From NCBI GenBank assembly GCA_036898135.1, contig CM072511.1, positions 49,003,081 to 49,067,080 of the forward strand: DNA of 64,000 bases, in the 5' to 3' direction. Both the position numbers and the translations under genes were made by a program. The first letter of the stretch is position 1. Every line of letters begins with the position of its first letter. The DNA comes from Oncomelania hupensis. Its lineage: Eukaryota > Mollusca > Gastropoda > Littorinimorpha > Pomatiopsidae. Positions 22,801 to 33,189 of the stretch are shown piece by piece. Below the pieces are notes generated by a model, which saw only the letters and a program-made list of their open reading frames with translations, was not told the DNA's origin and ran no database searches.

Positions 22801-25800
22801 GGTCAAGGTAATTTTTTTGGCCTTTCAAAAACATACACTAAATAGGTAACATGAATGGCTCTAACCCATAGTATGCAATAAAACCCATAGTATGCAACAA
22901 CATTGGGTTATTTGGTCATACATGGCCAAGGTCATACCAAGGTCAAGGTCACTGAATGTCAAGGTCACAGAATTTTGTTTACATAAGACAACTTTTGCTG
23001 TAATTTATTTGATATTAAATGAGTTTATTTGAAGCCAGAGGTCAAGGTCATCTCAAAGTCAAGATCACAGAAAGATCAAAGTTGGTATTACTTTGCGTTT
23101 TAATGTCATTGTTTCATTTTTTTTTCTTCTGGGCAGTCATTTTCATGTTAAACATTGCAGGTTCCATAAGGAGAATGTGAGTCATATGGGCTGTTGGTTG
23201 TGTTTTGTGCTCACCCATACAACTAATTGTTCACAATAGATTAATGCGAATAAAGTGTAATAGATATTTGTCAGATTTTTTTTTCTTTTTGGCAACAGGC
23301 TATTTTATAAATTAACTTCAACTCAAGCGAGCTAAATTCTCATAAACTGACTTGCCTGAAAAGGAAAGGCACCAATCCACCAGCCACAGTGGCCAGGAGC
23401 TGACTGGTGGAAGATATCCTGTAGGCATCACCAAATGCCATTACCGTGGTGAAAATGAAGAGTAGGACTAACATAATGCGGAAGAAGCTCCACAAAGCTT
23501 TCACGACGCTGGTGCCCAAGGGCCCAGGTGCTCCTTTATATTGGAGCTTGGCAGCACGATAGAAGAACTTGGCTGGAATGAAGCACTCGTCCCATTCGTT
23601 CAAGAAGAATAGCAGACCTGTCCTCCACTTGAGCTGTCCATTCCTCACCACCAATCTGTAGAAATAAAAGTTGTAAAAAATTGTGTATTGAATGACATCT
23701 GACATGAGTTTAGTTAGTTATTCATTGCTTACAGGGTGCAGCGGACAGCAAAGAGCCGAACAAGACAACAACTTAGCTGAAAGATGACTCACCCCTAATC
23801 CGTATAAATGATCTGCTGAAACAACCCCAGTGGTAACACAAAAGGCACTCCACCAGCCGGTCACTGTACAATAAAGGCATCCCACGCAGTGGACTCTGAG
23901 GCTATGTGCTAATTTATCGAACCCCCGTTTACAAAAACAAAATATCAACAAAATACATACATGTATATAAAATGCCTACATTGCTACATAATATCATACA
24001 TAGGAAGCCCAAATGACCATTTGGCAAAGCGCCCAATATTCCCAAGCTGATACAACAGACCTCACACACAAATGAGTTTTGTCCCGGAAGAGTTTTCATT
24101 AAAAAAGGTAGACTAGTTAACTGCTAGCGAAGAAGAAGATAGTTAGATTGATAGAATAGACCGAGTAGGAATGATCGAGAAAGAACCAATGAGAAAGACA
24201 GCGACAGTGAGAATTTAAAGCACTAAATTTCCAGAAAGTGGGGATACTATTTATACAGAAACCCCCGGTACCCTTACGCAGGGTAACATGAGTTTAACAA
24301 AGCGGGTTAATGTTTTGAAGTTTTTATGTTGTTTTTTTTTCTTTCTTTTTTTCTTCTTTTTATTTTATACGAATTTGGTCACCTTCAGCAGCTCAGCATA
24401 ATTAATCTTTGCAGTGATTAGACAGTATATAGGCAATACGAGGCACTTTACGAATTATTATTCTTTATTACGAACAAAATGTCTGGACAAAGTGATCAAA
24501 ACTTACTTAATATCAGGAGTGTTCACAAATTGATTTTCTCCGGGGCCATCGTTAGCATTTGCTGAAGAGTTGCTGACTCCAGACCTTTGGCGTTTGAGTT
24601 TAGCGAGGTGGTTGTATCCTTGTATCGCGAAGGCCGTGTTGTGCTGGAACGCACGGTCTCGGCTCGCAACCTCCGCGATGTGTTCCTTCTGCATTTTCTC
24701 CAGCTCTTTGTAAATTTTCTTGTGGTAAGACTCGTATTTCCGGTGCACCTCATTGAACGTAGAGTTCGCGTACATGACGATGTAAAACAACACTGGACAA
24801 GAAACAAACATACCGTAGTTAGTTAAAATAGATTAACGTCCCCGGACACATAAGCGTATCACACTTTTCTGCTATCCTATGCACCAACGGGAATCCCCTC
24901 ATGTAAGAAGGGTAACTCTTTCTGTTACCGTGAAACATACTTCCGGTTTCTTTCTCCGTTTATTCGAGTGTTTTAGTGAGTTATTTCCAAATATTCAAGA
25001 ATATGTCGAATCACATGAGAAAGCGTTGGTGAGAGCATAAAGAGAAAGTTTTGCAGAGAATGCCTGATGGATTTGAAGTCCCAGTTGTGACAGAGTCAAG
25101 TTTACAGTGTTGTTGTTGTTGTTTCATCAATTTTTATTCATCAGATTAACATAAGTTGTACAATGGGAAGTTTTACAGTGGGAAGACAACATGTGTCACT
25201 GGCTACCGGTATCATACCCTCACTTTTTTTTTTTGTCCCTGCAGTTTATTATCCCTTTCTATCGCCAGTGGCGCGCCTAAACCCTACCTACCTAACATTA
25301 TTTGTGAATTTTTGAAATTTTTGCTGGGGGAGCAAACCGGAGTACCCGGAGAAAACCCCCGAGACGTTGCCCGAGTCGAAAGTAAATAATATTCGGAGAA
25401 AAATAACGCCCAGATGCTGGCTCGAACCCACAACTGTCAGGTGCCATTGGTTTCTGGCTTGTGGACAAGGCAAGTTAGTCCTGCCTTAGCCCACTTGGCC
25501 ACAACGCTCGCCTAACATAGTCAACTACTTCGTGTTTTGTGAAGGTTGCGACGGCGAAGCTATGGAAAACTACAAGAGTCTTCAGGTCCTGTTTCACTTT
25601 CTGTCGATGATCGACGCAGCTCCGAAGTCGCCACAAATACAGGCCTCTACGATTGTTTTTTGCATCCTTTCACTGAACATGTACTTCCTCCACCGTTTTT
25701 ATACTTATCCCACTCGTTTTCTGGCTCTAACATTCGTCGTTTTCGGCAATTTGCAATATTTAAAAGTCACGCATCAAGCTTTGATAAAAGCAAAACAAGC

Positions 25801-28800
25801 CAGACCGGAACTTGGTTTCACTCTAACCTCGTTTTGATTTATAATGGCGATACCCACGAGTTTTTATGAGAGGTGCCGGAAAGTTGTGAATAGGGGACGA
25901 TCCTACATACCGTAAGTTGGTTTGGCCAACACTTTTCTGCTATCCTATGCACCAACGGGAATCCCCCATGTAAGAGGGGTAACTCTTTCCGTTACCGTGA
26001 AACATACTTCCGGTTTCTTTCTCCGCGTATTGTTTATTCGAGTGTTTTGAGTGAGTTATTTCCAAATATTCAAGAATATGTCGAATCACATGAGAAAGCG
26101 TTGGTGGGAGCATAAAAGAGAAAGTGTTGCAGAGACTGCCTGGTGGATTTGAAGTCCCAGTTGTGACAGTCAAGTTGATTGATTGATTGATTGTTGCTTT
26201 AGGTCCAGCGGACTCTTCCGAGCCAAATCAGGACCGGCCCAGTCAAGTTTACAGTGGGAAGACAACATTTGTTTTGTGAAGGTTGCGACGGCGAAGCTAT
26301 GGAAAACTACAAGAGTCTTCAGGTCCTGTTTCACTTTCTGTCGATGATCTTTCTTTAATCGTTGTATCGCTAGCTCTTCCATCTGACCACTGGAGTTCTC
26401 GTGGTGGCTTTCTGCCGATCTTCACTTTGCTGTCGTAACCAAGAAACAGTTGTGGAGATGGATTTTGAATGGTGGGCTCTCGGTCAGTAAAATGAAAGGA
26501 ACAGACAAAAATTGTCTTCGGTGGACGTTTTACATGTAGTTTTGACAGCCATTCTCTTATCTGGTCACTATTTGAAAAGGTGTGCAGTTTGTAGGGCTCC
26601 TGACACACGCACTCTCCATGAACCATTGGTGATCAACGCACCTCCGAAGTCGCCACAAATACAGGCCTCTATGATTGTTTTTGCATCCTTTCACTGAGCA
26701 TGTACTTCCTCCACCGTTTTTATACTTATCCCACTCGTTTTCTGGCTCTAACAATCGTCGTTTTCGGCAATTTGCCATATTTAAAAGTCATGCATCAAGC
26801 TTTGAGAAAAGCAAAACAAGCCAGACCGGAACTTGGTTTCACTCTAACCTCGTTTTGATTTATAATGGCGATACCCACGAGTTTTTATGAGAGGTGCCGG
26901 AAAGTTGTGAATAGGCCCTATGGTTTGGGTGGACGCAATGTGGTTTATAGCAACACACATTAACATTGCACATTTTGCACGTTTGAGAGGCTTGGGTTCG
27001 ATCCTGGCTTAGGCATATTATGTGAACATGTCTAATCTCGCAATAATATGGCAACGTAGTTCACAGGCTGTGAAGCCTCGTCTTTTGTACGCCTCAATTA
27101 CATACTGTACATACATATAGCTTGTGGTTAGGTTGAGCAGCTTTAGCTGCGAGCTTAAAAAGCACTTTGTAACAAAGTAAGTAACGATTCTTTTTTTTTT
27201 TTGGTAGTATTTTATATAACCACGGCAAGCCTTTTTCAGCTGTATGTTGATCTGGCTGAGGACATAAAACACAATTTTACCACAATTGTTTGGTTTTACT
27301 CACCGAAGACATACTGGACTGTGACTTCGGCGTTGACGATGATGCCCATGAGGACGTAAACGCCCATTTCCACGAAGAAAGTGGTCGTTTCCATGAAGAG
27401 CATGGTGATTGACCACATTGACAACAAGGTCAACAAGAGAGCCACCCATCTCAACACCAGGCCCGATTTCATGCGCCGAAACGATCGTATCATCGGCCCT
27501 TTCGGTTTGAACTGATAATAAAATAAATAAATACAAAAATAATACATCTCAGATTTCCCACCAGGAGAAAAATGACGCTATAGAAATGGGACCAAAGCAT
27601 GTTAGTGAGGATCGATTTTCCAAGAACTGGATGTAGAGAAATTATTAATTTGTACACTTCCATTGTCTGTTATGTTTTACCTAGGCTTATTGTCATACAG
27701 ATACACTACGATAATGTACAAATTAATGGTTAAATTGTTTTGTTCCAAACATAAAATATAAATATGCAGCGAGTACAATTGATGTTCTATAGTGCACAAT
27801 AATAGTAATGCATGGTATAACAAGTATGGCTCTATTTTGTATGACAGTGATTCAGAAACTTTAATTTAAATAATAGCGGTTGTTGTTTTTTTCTTACGAG
27901 CGTGGTATCAGGAAAGATGAAGATGACGATGTCAAAGAGAAACCTGCCAGTCAGGTCAAATAAAGGGATTCTGGTTATCACGATGATAGGGACGAACAAC
28001 ATCAGCTGTACCAGACGCCACAAGAAACCACAGCATCCCGCAAGTCCCCGTTCATACGGCTTCATCAAGAACTGTGTGCCCAGTTGGAAAGTGTTCCTTG
28101 TCGACTGCTTCCGCATATCCTGCAAGCTCACTTTCAGCAGCAGTAAAAACCTCCTCTTAGTGGTCGTGGTCAGCATGCTGTATACTATAAGGTCCAAAAG
28201 GAGGATGGCGAACGTTGCGTAGAAGATGTAGTCGATAGGTACAATAAAATGGCCCCCCAAAAACTGCATGCGTAGCCCGAAACGAGAAGCCATGTCGAAT
28301 TTTATTTGAAGGACGTCCTTCTCAGTGGCCAGGTAGGCTACGAGACGAAAAATAGAAGGCAGCATGAGTAGCGTTAAGAAGATCGCCTTGCCCGCCGCTC
28401 TTCCACAGCTATACCAGGTGCAGCTGCGGCTCCGTAGCAGCTTGGCATCGCAGCACGGCCTGAGCGATGGGAGTTTCCTGATCTGGCACCGCACGACAGC
28501 GTTGTAGAGCATGGTAGAAAGTGCCACAGGTACTGTGTTCTCGTCCAGCAGACGCCCAGGTTTGACTGTCAGGCGAATGTGACGGAACTTCACGTTGTAA
28601 ACTTTGCCTTCTTTCGGTGTATCATCGATGATCTTCTGCTTAAAGCATGTGAGGTTGTTTAGTTTGCATAGATGTACCTGCCATCAAAGAAAACATGGAA
28701 GAAATAGAATTAAATACACAAAGAATACCCACGTGAAAGACATGTACAGAAAATAACGTTGATAAAACTTAATTGCTACTGGAGACGATTGGATTACGAT

Positions 28801-31424
28801 TTCTTGAACCACGATCACCAGCTGAATTAATCAAGGCACAAATTACATATAACCTTTGACTCTTCAACTGATCAGTTTCATCATTGGAAAACAATGTAGG
28901 GGATATAGGTTTGGCTAATAGAACATGACACAACATACAGTTCATTACCTCATTTTGATTCTCGACATCAGCGAATGGACTAGCAAGATTTCCGCCATTC
29001 CTTGGGTCTTCCTCAAAAAGATGGCTATGTTCATGCGCATCCGATACCTGCACACCCACACATCGCCCATAACTTTAGACTCTTAACTGATCAATATTCA
29101 ATGAAAAAAAGGTGTATTGAATATACTGAGCTTATACGACATGACACAACATGCAGTTCATTACCTCGACATCAGGGGATTGTCGAACAAACTTCGCCAT
29201 GAATTCATGCGCGAATGGATTATTTTGGTTCAAGCTAAGGTTGACCATGTCATCGCTCTTCACACCAATATGGGGATTTTGTACTTCCTCATCTAGATCT
29301 GGAGGCTGGTTTGTGGCACCGGTGGTGTGATCAGAAAGTTCAGACGGTGTTTTCAAAGGAACACCACGAACATCGCCATTTCCTGGGCGAGCTGAAGCGT
29401 TTGGCTCGTAAAGGACGTACTGTTGGACTTCTTTCTGTTCGGCATAGAGATACCTAGGGATGAAGAGCGGGCTGTAGAGTAGGATCAGGATCTTCATGAT
29501 ATAGATGAACGTCTGCAGGAATGTGACCCACATGTCGTTCAGCACGTCATCGCAGACGATGGATTTGTCGTGACTCTTGTAGCAGCACGTGTAGACAAAA
29601 TCCGCATACCTGTTGAAAACAAGGTTTTGACAGTTTAGAGTTTGTTGACTGTTCAAATTTCAGTTTTACTCAGTTACAACATCTTTTTTTTTGGTAAAAT
29701 TGCATTTGCATTGTAGCCTACCAATGAAAGTTCGACATACATCGTAACAAGTGATACTTTCAACAATCCGAGAATCCCTCCCTTATTCCTGAAACTTTAG
29801 ACATAGCTTAGTAGCTGTCATAAAGGTTACTTCTAGAACGTTAGGTTTTTAAAAGTGATTGATAGTCGATGTAACATTACACATTATTTATCAATAGTTG
29901 ATTCAGCCCCGATGCTTGAATCTTGATATGTGTAACTCGAATTCGTTTATCCATGCAGCCTATTCACTCAGCGACAAGGCAGATCGAGTCGTCGTATAAA
30001 GTTTTCCAACTTTATTCAGCAAACATCAACAACTTCATACAAGATCGCTTTTCGAAAATCACGTCCACAATCACCCAAAATCACTCACTCAACGAACGAA
30101 AAACGATGCTTAACGTCCTATTGCATGAGCGTTAAGGACGATCACCACGTCGCCACCCTGACAACAATGACCATCATCATCATATCAAAACTGAGATCCA
30201 ACGGATCTTTTTACAACGAACGAAAAACGATGCTTAACGTCCTATTGCGAGAACAAATTCGAACATTCCAGCATGACGCAATAACACCAAATCAAATTAA
30301 AACTCGTCACCGGAACCACGCACTGTCTTACGTCATAGAACCTTCTTTAGGTTAGTAGAATCGCTTAGCTATTACCAGATCTACCTGGAAGCTTCGGTCG
30401 ATAATAAGCAAGTAATTCCAGAAAATCTCAACAATATCGCCCGACGAAAATTATCAACATTATACAAAGCTTCTTTTAGCAACAGCGCAAAATCAAATCA
30501 ACGGTAAATACATGCTCCCGTTGCATGCTTTGCAAAACAAATTTCAAAATGATCGGATCTATCGTGGGCGGTTCAATCGTAACATTTTGAAATAGTCTAA
30601 TCTTGTTTATATAATTATTAATAATCTGTAGATTGTTTCTCTTCTAAATCTTTCTTGCGTTTATCAATGCACGTTATCGTGAAGCAAATCGCAAGCTGTT
30701 AATCTCACCCATTTTCGTCCCTGACTTTTCTGTTACAGACTTGTTCCTCCAAACTGAAACTATAATAGTCTTCTTGGTCATCGACCTGGTTTTGGAATAC
30801 GAAGTCATTGAGCATCAACGCCCTGAAGGCAGCCATGATCTCTTCTTCGTTCAGCCATCTCAGGCACCTTGGGGGCGAGTCGATGAGGGTCACATTCATA
30901 GTCCCCACTCGTATCCTGAAAGTGGACATAGGCCTACATTTGTGTACAATTCAATGTGTGCAGATTAGTGGTGTGTGTTAACAACCCTTCCCCATCGTAC
31001 CCGGCAAGTATATTTTCTGTTCTTGTTCAGTTAGTTGTGCAAAGGGCGATGTTAGGAGAAATTTCTGTGGCATCATCTTATTAACAAAATTAAATTCCGT
31101 TTAGTCCCAGCCTAATAATCTTCACAAACGTTCTTGGCTTTCGTGCGCTGATGGTATAATGTTCATAGTTCCCATTCAAATTATGAAAGTTTACATACTT
31201 TTCCCTCTCAATCACCAATGCACAATGTGAAGAGCACTGTTGTTGTTGTTGTAATTGTTTGTTTGTTTAAATTATATGGCCGCGACGTGATATTCTGTGA
31301 TGTAACATTCTTACTTCTAACTGCGTGATGATCGTGTTCTTGGCGCATTGCCATTCTTTTCAGATCTTACAGTGCCTTGAGCGCGTTTTTTCCATCTTCT
31401 TTTCCTGCTTCATCTACTTAATTT

Positions 31425-31496
<72 letters not shown>

Positions 31497-31951
31497 ACAA
31501 CAACAACAACATGACAACAAAACAACAACTACAACAATAACAACAATTATTTTTATTACCCAAGAAGATAAAGAGACAAGAGTTCGTAGTTGTCTTCTAG
31601 AACCAGCAGGCTACGGCCTCGTCTGCCGAACGTTCTAACCCAGCATGTGGGCGTGAACACGTTCATCAGCCTGTCCCGCAGGAAGTCTGGAGGATAGCCA
31701 GGAAGGTCGATGGTAATCTTGACCAGCTTGTCCTTTTTGTTTTCCAGGTGGTGCAGCCTTTCTCGGGCCCTCTCGGGGTGCAATGCCCGCACTGTGCATA
31801 CTGGGAGTGGAAAATAATTGTTTGGTAAATTCTGTTCAACTGGTAGTTGTCAGTAATAAATCTATTTATAACTAGTATTATGCTAGTGAAAATTGACGAT
31901 TTTGAAGTGACTTGCATCCGTTTTTGCAACCATGGAGATTCACTTCTTCGT

Positions 31952-32028
<77 letters not shown>

Positions 32029-32290
32029 GGATGCTATATACGCGTTTTCCACAAATTACCAATCAGGCTCACGTGTGTTACACACTCTCACATACACAAC
32101 AAACACAAATCTATCACTCAAAGATGTGGTGTATTAGAAGGCGGAATGGAAATCAAATTTTATTTTCGAAAATTTTGATTGACTGCATCCAATACCAATA
32201 TAATTGTAGAGAGGGGGGAAACCGGAGTACACGGAGAAAACCCTCAGGTGACTTGACTAGTCTCGTTACGTACCCGAGTCATATAAGTTC

Positions 32291-32371
<81 letters not shown>

Positions 32372-32656
32372 ACAAATAATCTAGAACTCTACAATGATAA
32401 TGATCTTACGTATATTAGTCAAATTATCCCCGATGTTTGTATAATCCTCGCGTGGTGGATTTTCGGGTAGTTTTGTCACATTGTGAGCAGCAGCTGGATC
32501 TGAATCAGGTGGTGACAGCACGTTCTCCTTCTCATTAGGACCAGCTGGTAGTGCATTGCCATCAGAGATAGCGCGTGACATCACTGAGTGACAAGCGACA
32601 GTCAGGAAAAGCACGAAAGTTGCAAACGAGCGTTTTATTCTTGCGGTCCCATCCAT
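19296..32656 (-). CDS. Ten-exon gene for an unrecognised multi-pass membrane protein (1135 aa)
   Basis: Coding segments on the minus strand are 32656-32410, 31800-31560, 30915-30709, 29609-29165, 29047-28949, 28677-27898, 27511-27304, 24792-24507, 23655-23356 and 19890-19296. They total 3408 bases, a multiple of three, and every splice phase agrees. The Met starts a hydrophobic leader of about 29 residues (SFATFVLFLTVACHSVMSRA), so the N terminus should be extracytoplasmic, with NVT and NLT glycosylation sequons. Membrane spans are likely near residues 258-285, 510-530, 558-581, 628-671 (two), 692-711, 716-750, 892-912 and 924-949. A charged coiled coil lies at about 752-815. The C-terminal tail has an acidic run (994-1011) and a Cys cluster (1037-1060). 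I recognise no family. It may be a mollusc or lophotrochozoan lineage protein. One intron uses a GC donor. Confidence 0.85.
20101..20345 (+). pseudogene. RNase H fragment upstream of a LINE RT
   Basis: The frame YGSVIETPDAGAGIAI, then NVYIFTAELYAILMALKNI, fits an RNase H domain of LINE type (the DGS, GAG and TAEL-A blocks). VFSDNA in a shifted frame looks like the next block. Frameshifts break it. It lies 5' of the RT on the same strand, whereas in I-type LINEs RNase H follows the RT. Confidence 0.6.
20470..22320 (+). pseudogene. LINE reverse transcriptase (Jockey/CR1-like group), degraded, inside intron 9
   Basis: The plus strand encodes KKNKATGPDMIHNKLL, TPLYKKGDSDSCANYHLISL, SAAQSGFHTSDSTINQL, FFDISKTFDRVWHKGL and [20 protein letters not shown], the classical RT blocks in order. 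The FADD block is frame-shifted near 21165-21180. The thumb and C-terminal region continue to about 21870 with a stop at 21421. A tail with CRLRRNMSDLNHDLF, CSCGFQNEMVEHF and a later Cys completes it. Longest open piece is 20647-21243. It is antisense to the host membrane-protein gene. Confidence 0.85.
22365..23195 (+). repeat. Repeat family D, copy 2 (TCAAGGTCA-rich)
   Basis: Counterpart of 8655-10255 without the family A insertion. Exact TCAAGGTCA at 22505, 22943, 22959 and 23042, with several near-matches. It ends near GTGAGTCATATGGGCT, the diverged version of the hairpin arm at 10210-10250. Confidence 0.75.
23356..23655 (-). CDS. Membrane-protein gene, exon 9 (GC splice donor)
   Basis: Frame KLVVRNGQLKWRTGLLFFLN leads to a span near SFFRIMLVLLFIFTTVMAFG and the start of another (LLATVAGGLVPFLF). 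The donor is TTTCAG|GCAAGT, the strong consensus of GC-AG introns. It gives phase 2, which exon 10 needs; the nearby GT alternative (CAA|GTCAGT) gives the wrong phase. Confidence 0.8.
23713..24285 (-). mobile_element. Family A copy in intron 8, with target-site duplication
   Basis: ACATGAGTTTA flanks both sides (23702-23712 and 24286-24296). On the minus strand it runs from a GGGTACCGGGGGTTTC start to a GTCCGCTGCACCCTGTAAGC end. It belongs to the GGCTCTTTGC 3' subtype. It lies in sense orientation within the host gene. Confidence 0.88.
24507..24792 (-). CDS. Membrane-protein gene, exon 8 (coiled coil)
   Basis: Starts VLFYIVMYANSTFNEVHRKY, finishing a span, then a long charged helix (KKIYKELEKMQKEHIAEVAS). 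It ends NTPDI-AA|GTAAGT, phase 2. The preceding intron of 2.5 kb carries the THAP element duplication. Confidence 0.85.
24825..24860 (-). repeat. 5'-truncated SINE tail with GTGTCCGGGGAC
   Basis: The minus strand reads TACGCTTATGTGTCCGGGGA followed by CGTTAATCTA. This equals the 3' end of the hairpin-tailed SINE family, but the first stem strand is missing because the copy abuts the THAP element. Confidence 0.6.
24861..25904 (-). mobile_element. THAP-type element, unit 1 (internally deleted, with inserted SINE)
   Basis: The ends ACACTTTTCTGCTATCC and AAGTTGTGAATAGG are shared with unit 2 at 25928-26915. Unit 1 lacks about 300 bp of the protein region (the junction is near 25606) and carries an extra 440 bp at about 25103-25540, which includes a tRNA-derived SINE. 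It cannot encode the domain. Confidence 0.75.
25285..25515 (-). mobile_element. tRNA-derived SINE inserted in THAP unit 1
   Basis: The minus strand shows TGGCCAAGTGGGCTAAGGC (box A) and GTGGGTTCGAGCCAGC (box B), then a body with GGGTTTTCTCCGGGTACTCC. The same body motif occurs on the plus strand near 32220. Confidence 0.75.
26177..26239 (-). mobile_element. Family A, extreme 5' truncation (63 bp)
   Basis: Only the family 3' end is present (GGTCCTGATTTGGCTCGGAA to the AATC tail on the minus strand). Target duplication CAGTCAAGTT lies at 26167-26176 and 26240-26249. Sense to the host gene. Confidence 0.9.
26297..26778 (-). pseudogene. THAP zinc-finger domain fragment, frame split
   Basis: From a Met at 26778 the minus strand encodes a basic start (MANCRKRRLL), then STCSVKGCKNN, the first Cys pair of a THAP domain. 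In another frame, LHTFSNSDQIREWLSKL and IFVCSFHFTDREP follow, giving the conserved Trp and the C-x2-H pair. THAP domains bind DNA and occur in P-type transposases and host factors. The two halves lie in different frames around 26600, so it is a frameshifted remnant or contains an unrecognised short intron. Confidence 0.65.
27304..27511 (-). CDS. Membrane-protein gene, exon 7
   Basis: After acceptor TTATCAG the frame reads FKPKGPMIRSFRRMKSGLVL, a basic loop, then two spans around WVALLLTLLSMWSITMLFM and VYVLMGIIVNAEVTVQYVF. The donor is TTCG|GTGAGT, phase 1. Confidence 0.85.
27898..28677 (-). CDS. Membrane-protein gene, exon 6 (four membrane spans)
   Basis: This is the largest exon, 260 codons, phase 0 at both ends. 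It has a Cys-rich segment (RPCCDAKLLRSRSCTWYSC) between a soluble start and spans AIFLTLLMLPSIFRLVAYLA, DYIFYATFAILLLDLIVYSM, LVQLMLFVPIIVITRIP and FLFDIVIFIF. The donor is CGCTC|GTAAGA. Confidence 0.85.
28949..29047 (-). CDS. Membrane-protein gene, exon 5 (33 codons, partly duplicated)
   Basis: The acceptor GTGTGCAG is followed by VSDAHEHSHLFEEDPRNGG and ASPFADVENQNE|GTAATG, phase 0 at both ends. The donor region and about 90 bases of intron copy those of exon 4. Skipping it would keep the frame, so it may be alternatively spliced. Confidence 0.78.
29165..29609 (-). CDS. Membrane-protein gene, exon 4 (first membrane span)
   Basis: Starts YADFVYTCCYKSHDKSIVCD, a Cys-rich stretch just before a span, VTFLQTFIYIMKILILLYSP. 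A polar loop with NPFAHEF follows and the exon ends SPDVE|GTAATG in phase 0. The end and following intron resemble those of exon 5. Confidence 0.82.
30080..30255 (+). repeat. Direct repeat of about 37 bp in intron 3
   Basis: CAACGAACGAAAAACGATGC plus TTAACGTCCTATTGC occurs at about 30091 and again at 30215. Its origin is unknown. Confidence 0.8.
30709..30915 (-). CDS. Membrane-protein gene, exon 3
   Basis: The acceptor ACTTTCAG precedes 30915; the frame reads IRVGTMNVTLIDSPPRCLRW and continues to EEQVCNRKVRDENG. Of four possible donors only AATGG|GTGAGA (30708) gives phase 2, which the next exon requires. Confidence 0.8.
31428..31545 (+). repeat. (ATC)n then (CAA)n microsatellite, intron 2
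   Basis: About 22 ATC units run to 31495 and are followed by imperfect CAA units. The tract ends a few bases before the exon 2 donor. Confidence 0.95.
31560..31800 (-). CDS. Membrane-protein gene, exon 2
   Basis: The acceptor CACTCCCAG precedes 31800 and the frame reads LCTVRALHPERARERLHHLENK, then ITIDLPGYPPDFLRDRLMNV. The donor is CTTGG|GTAATA, phase 2. This is soluble, probably extracellular sequence. Confidence 0.82.
31952..32028 (+). repeat. (TAA)n microsatellite, intron 1
   Basis: About 25 uninterrupted TAA units. It generates long artificial reading frames on both strands. Confidence 0.95.
32150..32293 (+). mobile_element. SINE fragment (CCGGAGTACACGGAGAAAAC body), intron 1
   Basis: ACCGGAGTACACGGAGAAAA on the plus strand matches the inserted SINE at 25285-25515. 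It is followed by TACCCGAGTC and a (GA)n microsatellite. Confidence 0.6.
32294..32369 (+). repeat. (GA)n microsatellite, intron 1
   Basis: About 38 uninterrupted GA units, 40 bases from the exon 1 donor. Confidence 0.95.
32410..32656 (-). CDS. Membrane-protein gene, exon 1 (signal peptide)
   Basis: The start Met at 32656 is chosen because it directly begins MDGTARIKRSFATFVLFLTV, a classic signal peptide. An upstream in-frame Met at 32716 would bury that leader. The exon ends ATATAC|GTAAGATC, phase 1. The mature part is Pro-, Asn- and Asp-rich with sequons HNVT and DNLT. Confidence 0.82.
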
Positions 32657-33189
32657 TGTGCGTTCTGTTTTGGACAGAAAAATCACGTTCAATGGACATG
32701 GGAAATTATATGCCATGAACGAATAAGGCAGTCAATGCCTACTGCATGGTAGGTTTATATTAAGGGTGATGTTGACAGCGACGTTCTGTTTTTTTGATTG
32801 TGTATTTGTTGTGTTGTTTTGTTGTTTGTTTGCGTGGTGTTTGTTTTTTTAAAACAAAATTTATTTATTCATTTTTGTATTAACCCACAGGGGCACTACA
32901 CGATTTGGGGGCCTATATGTATCAAATGTTAGATGTCTGTATCTGCAGCGCTTGAATACAGAAACAAAATACTGTATAACCCTGTGTTTTAACCCCATTG
33001 GACGCACCGAGCAGTGGTTTTAAAACTTCACAATGAGTCACATTTCAATTTTTAATTAATTAATTAATTTTTAATTTAATTTTAAATTAATTTTTAATTT
33101 TGCCTGTAAATTCTTTGTTTGTTGGAACATTTTGCTCAAACTTAATCAATGCCCTAGGAATGATACAAGACACACACACCTGTGCATTT

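Larger units (their letters stand above)
25928..26915 (-). mobile_element. THAP-type element, unit 2
   Basis: Direct tandem copy of unit 1, separated by about 23 bp. It keeps the region encoding a THAP zinc-finger-like domain. A 63-bp family A insertion at 26177-26239 interrupts it; unit 1 shows the empty site (GAGTCAAGTTTACAGTG near 25092). No terminal inverted repeats were found, so it may be a duplicated gene piece rather than a transposon. Confidence 0.7.

Noticed and set aside
31912..32178. Asn- or Ile-homopolymer protein
   Set aside because: Pure translation of a TAA microsatellite.
31428..32370. CRISPR array
   Set aside because: The repeats are simple microsatellites without spacers, in a eukaryotic intron.
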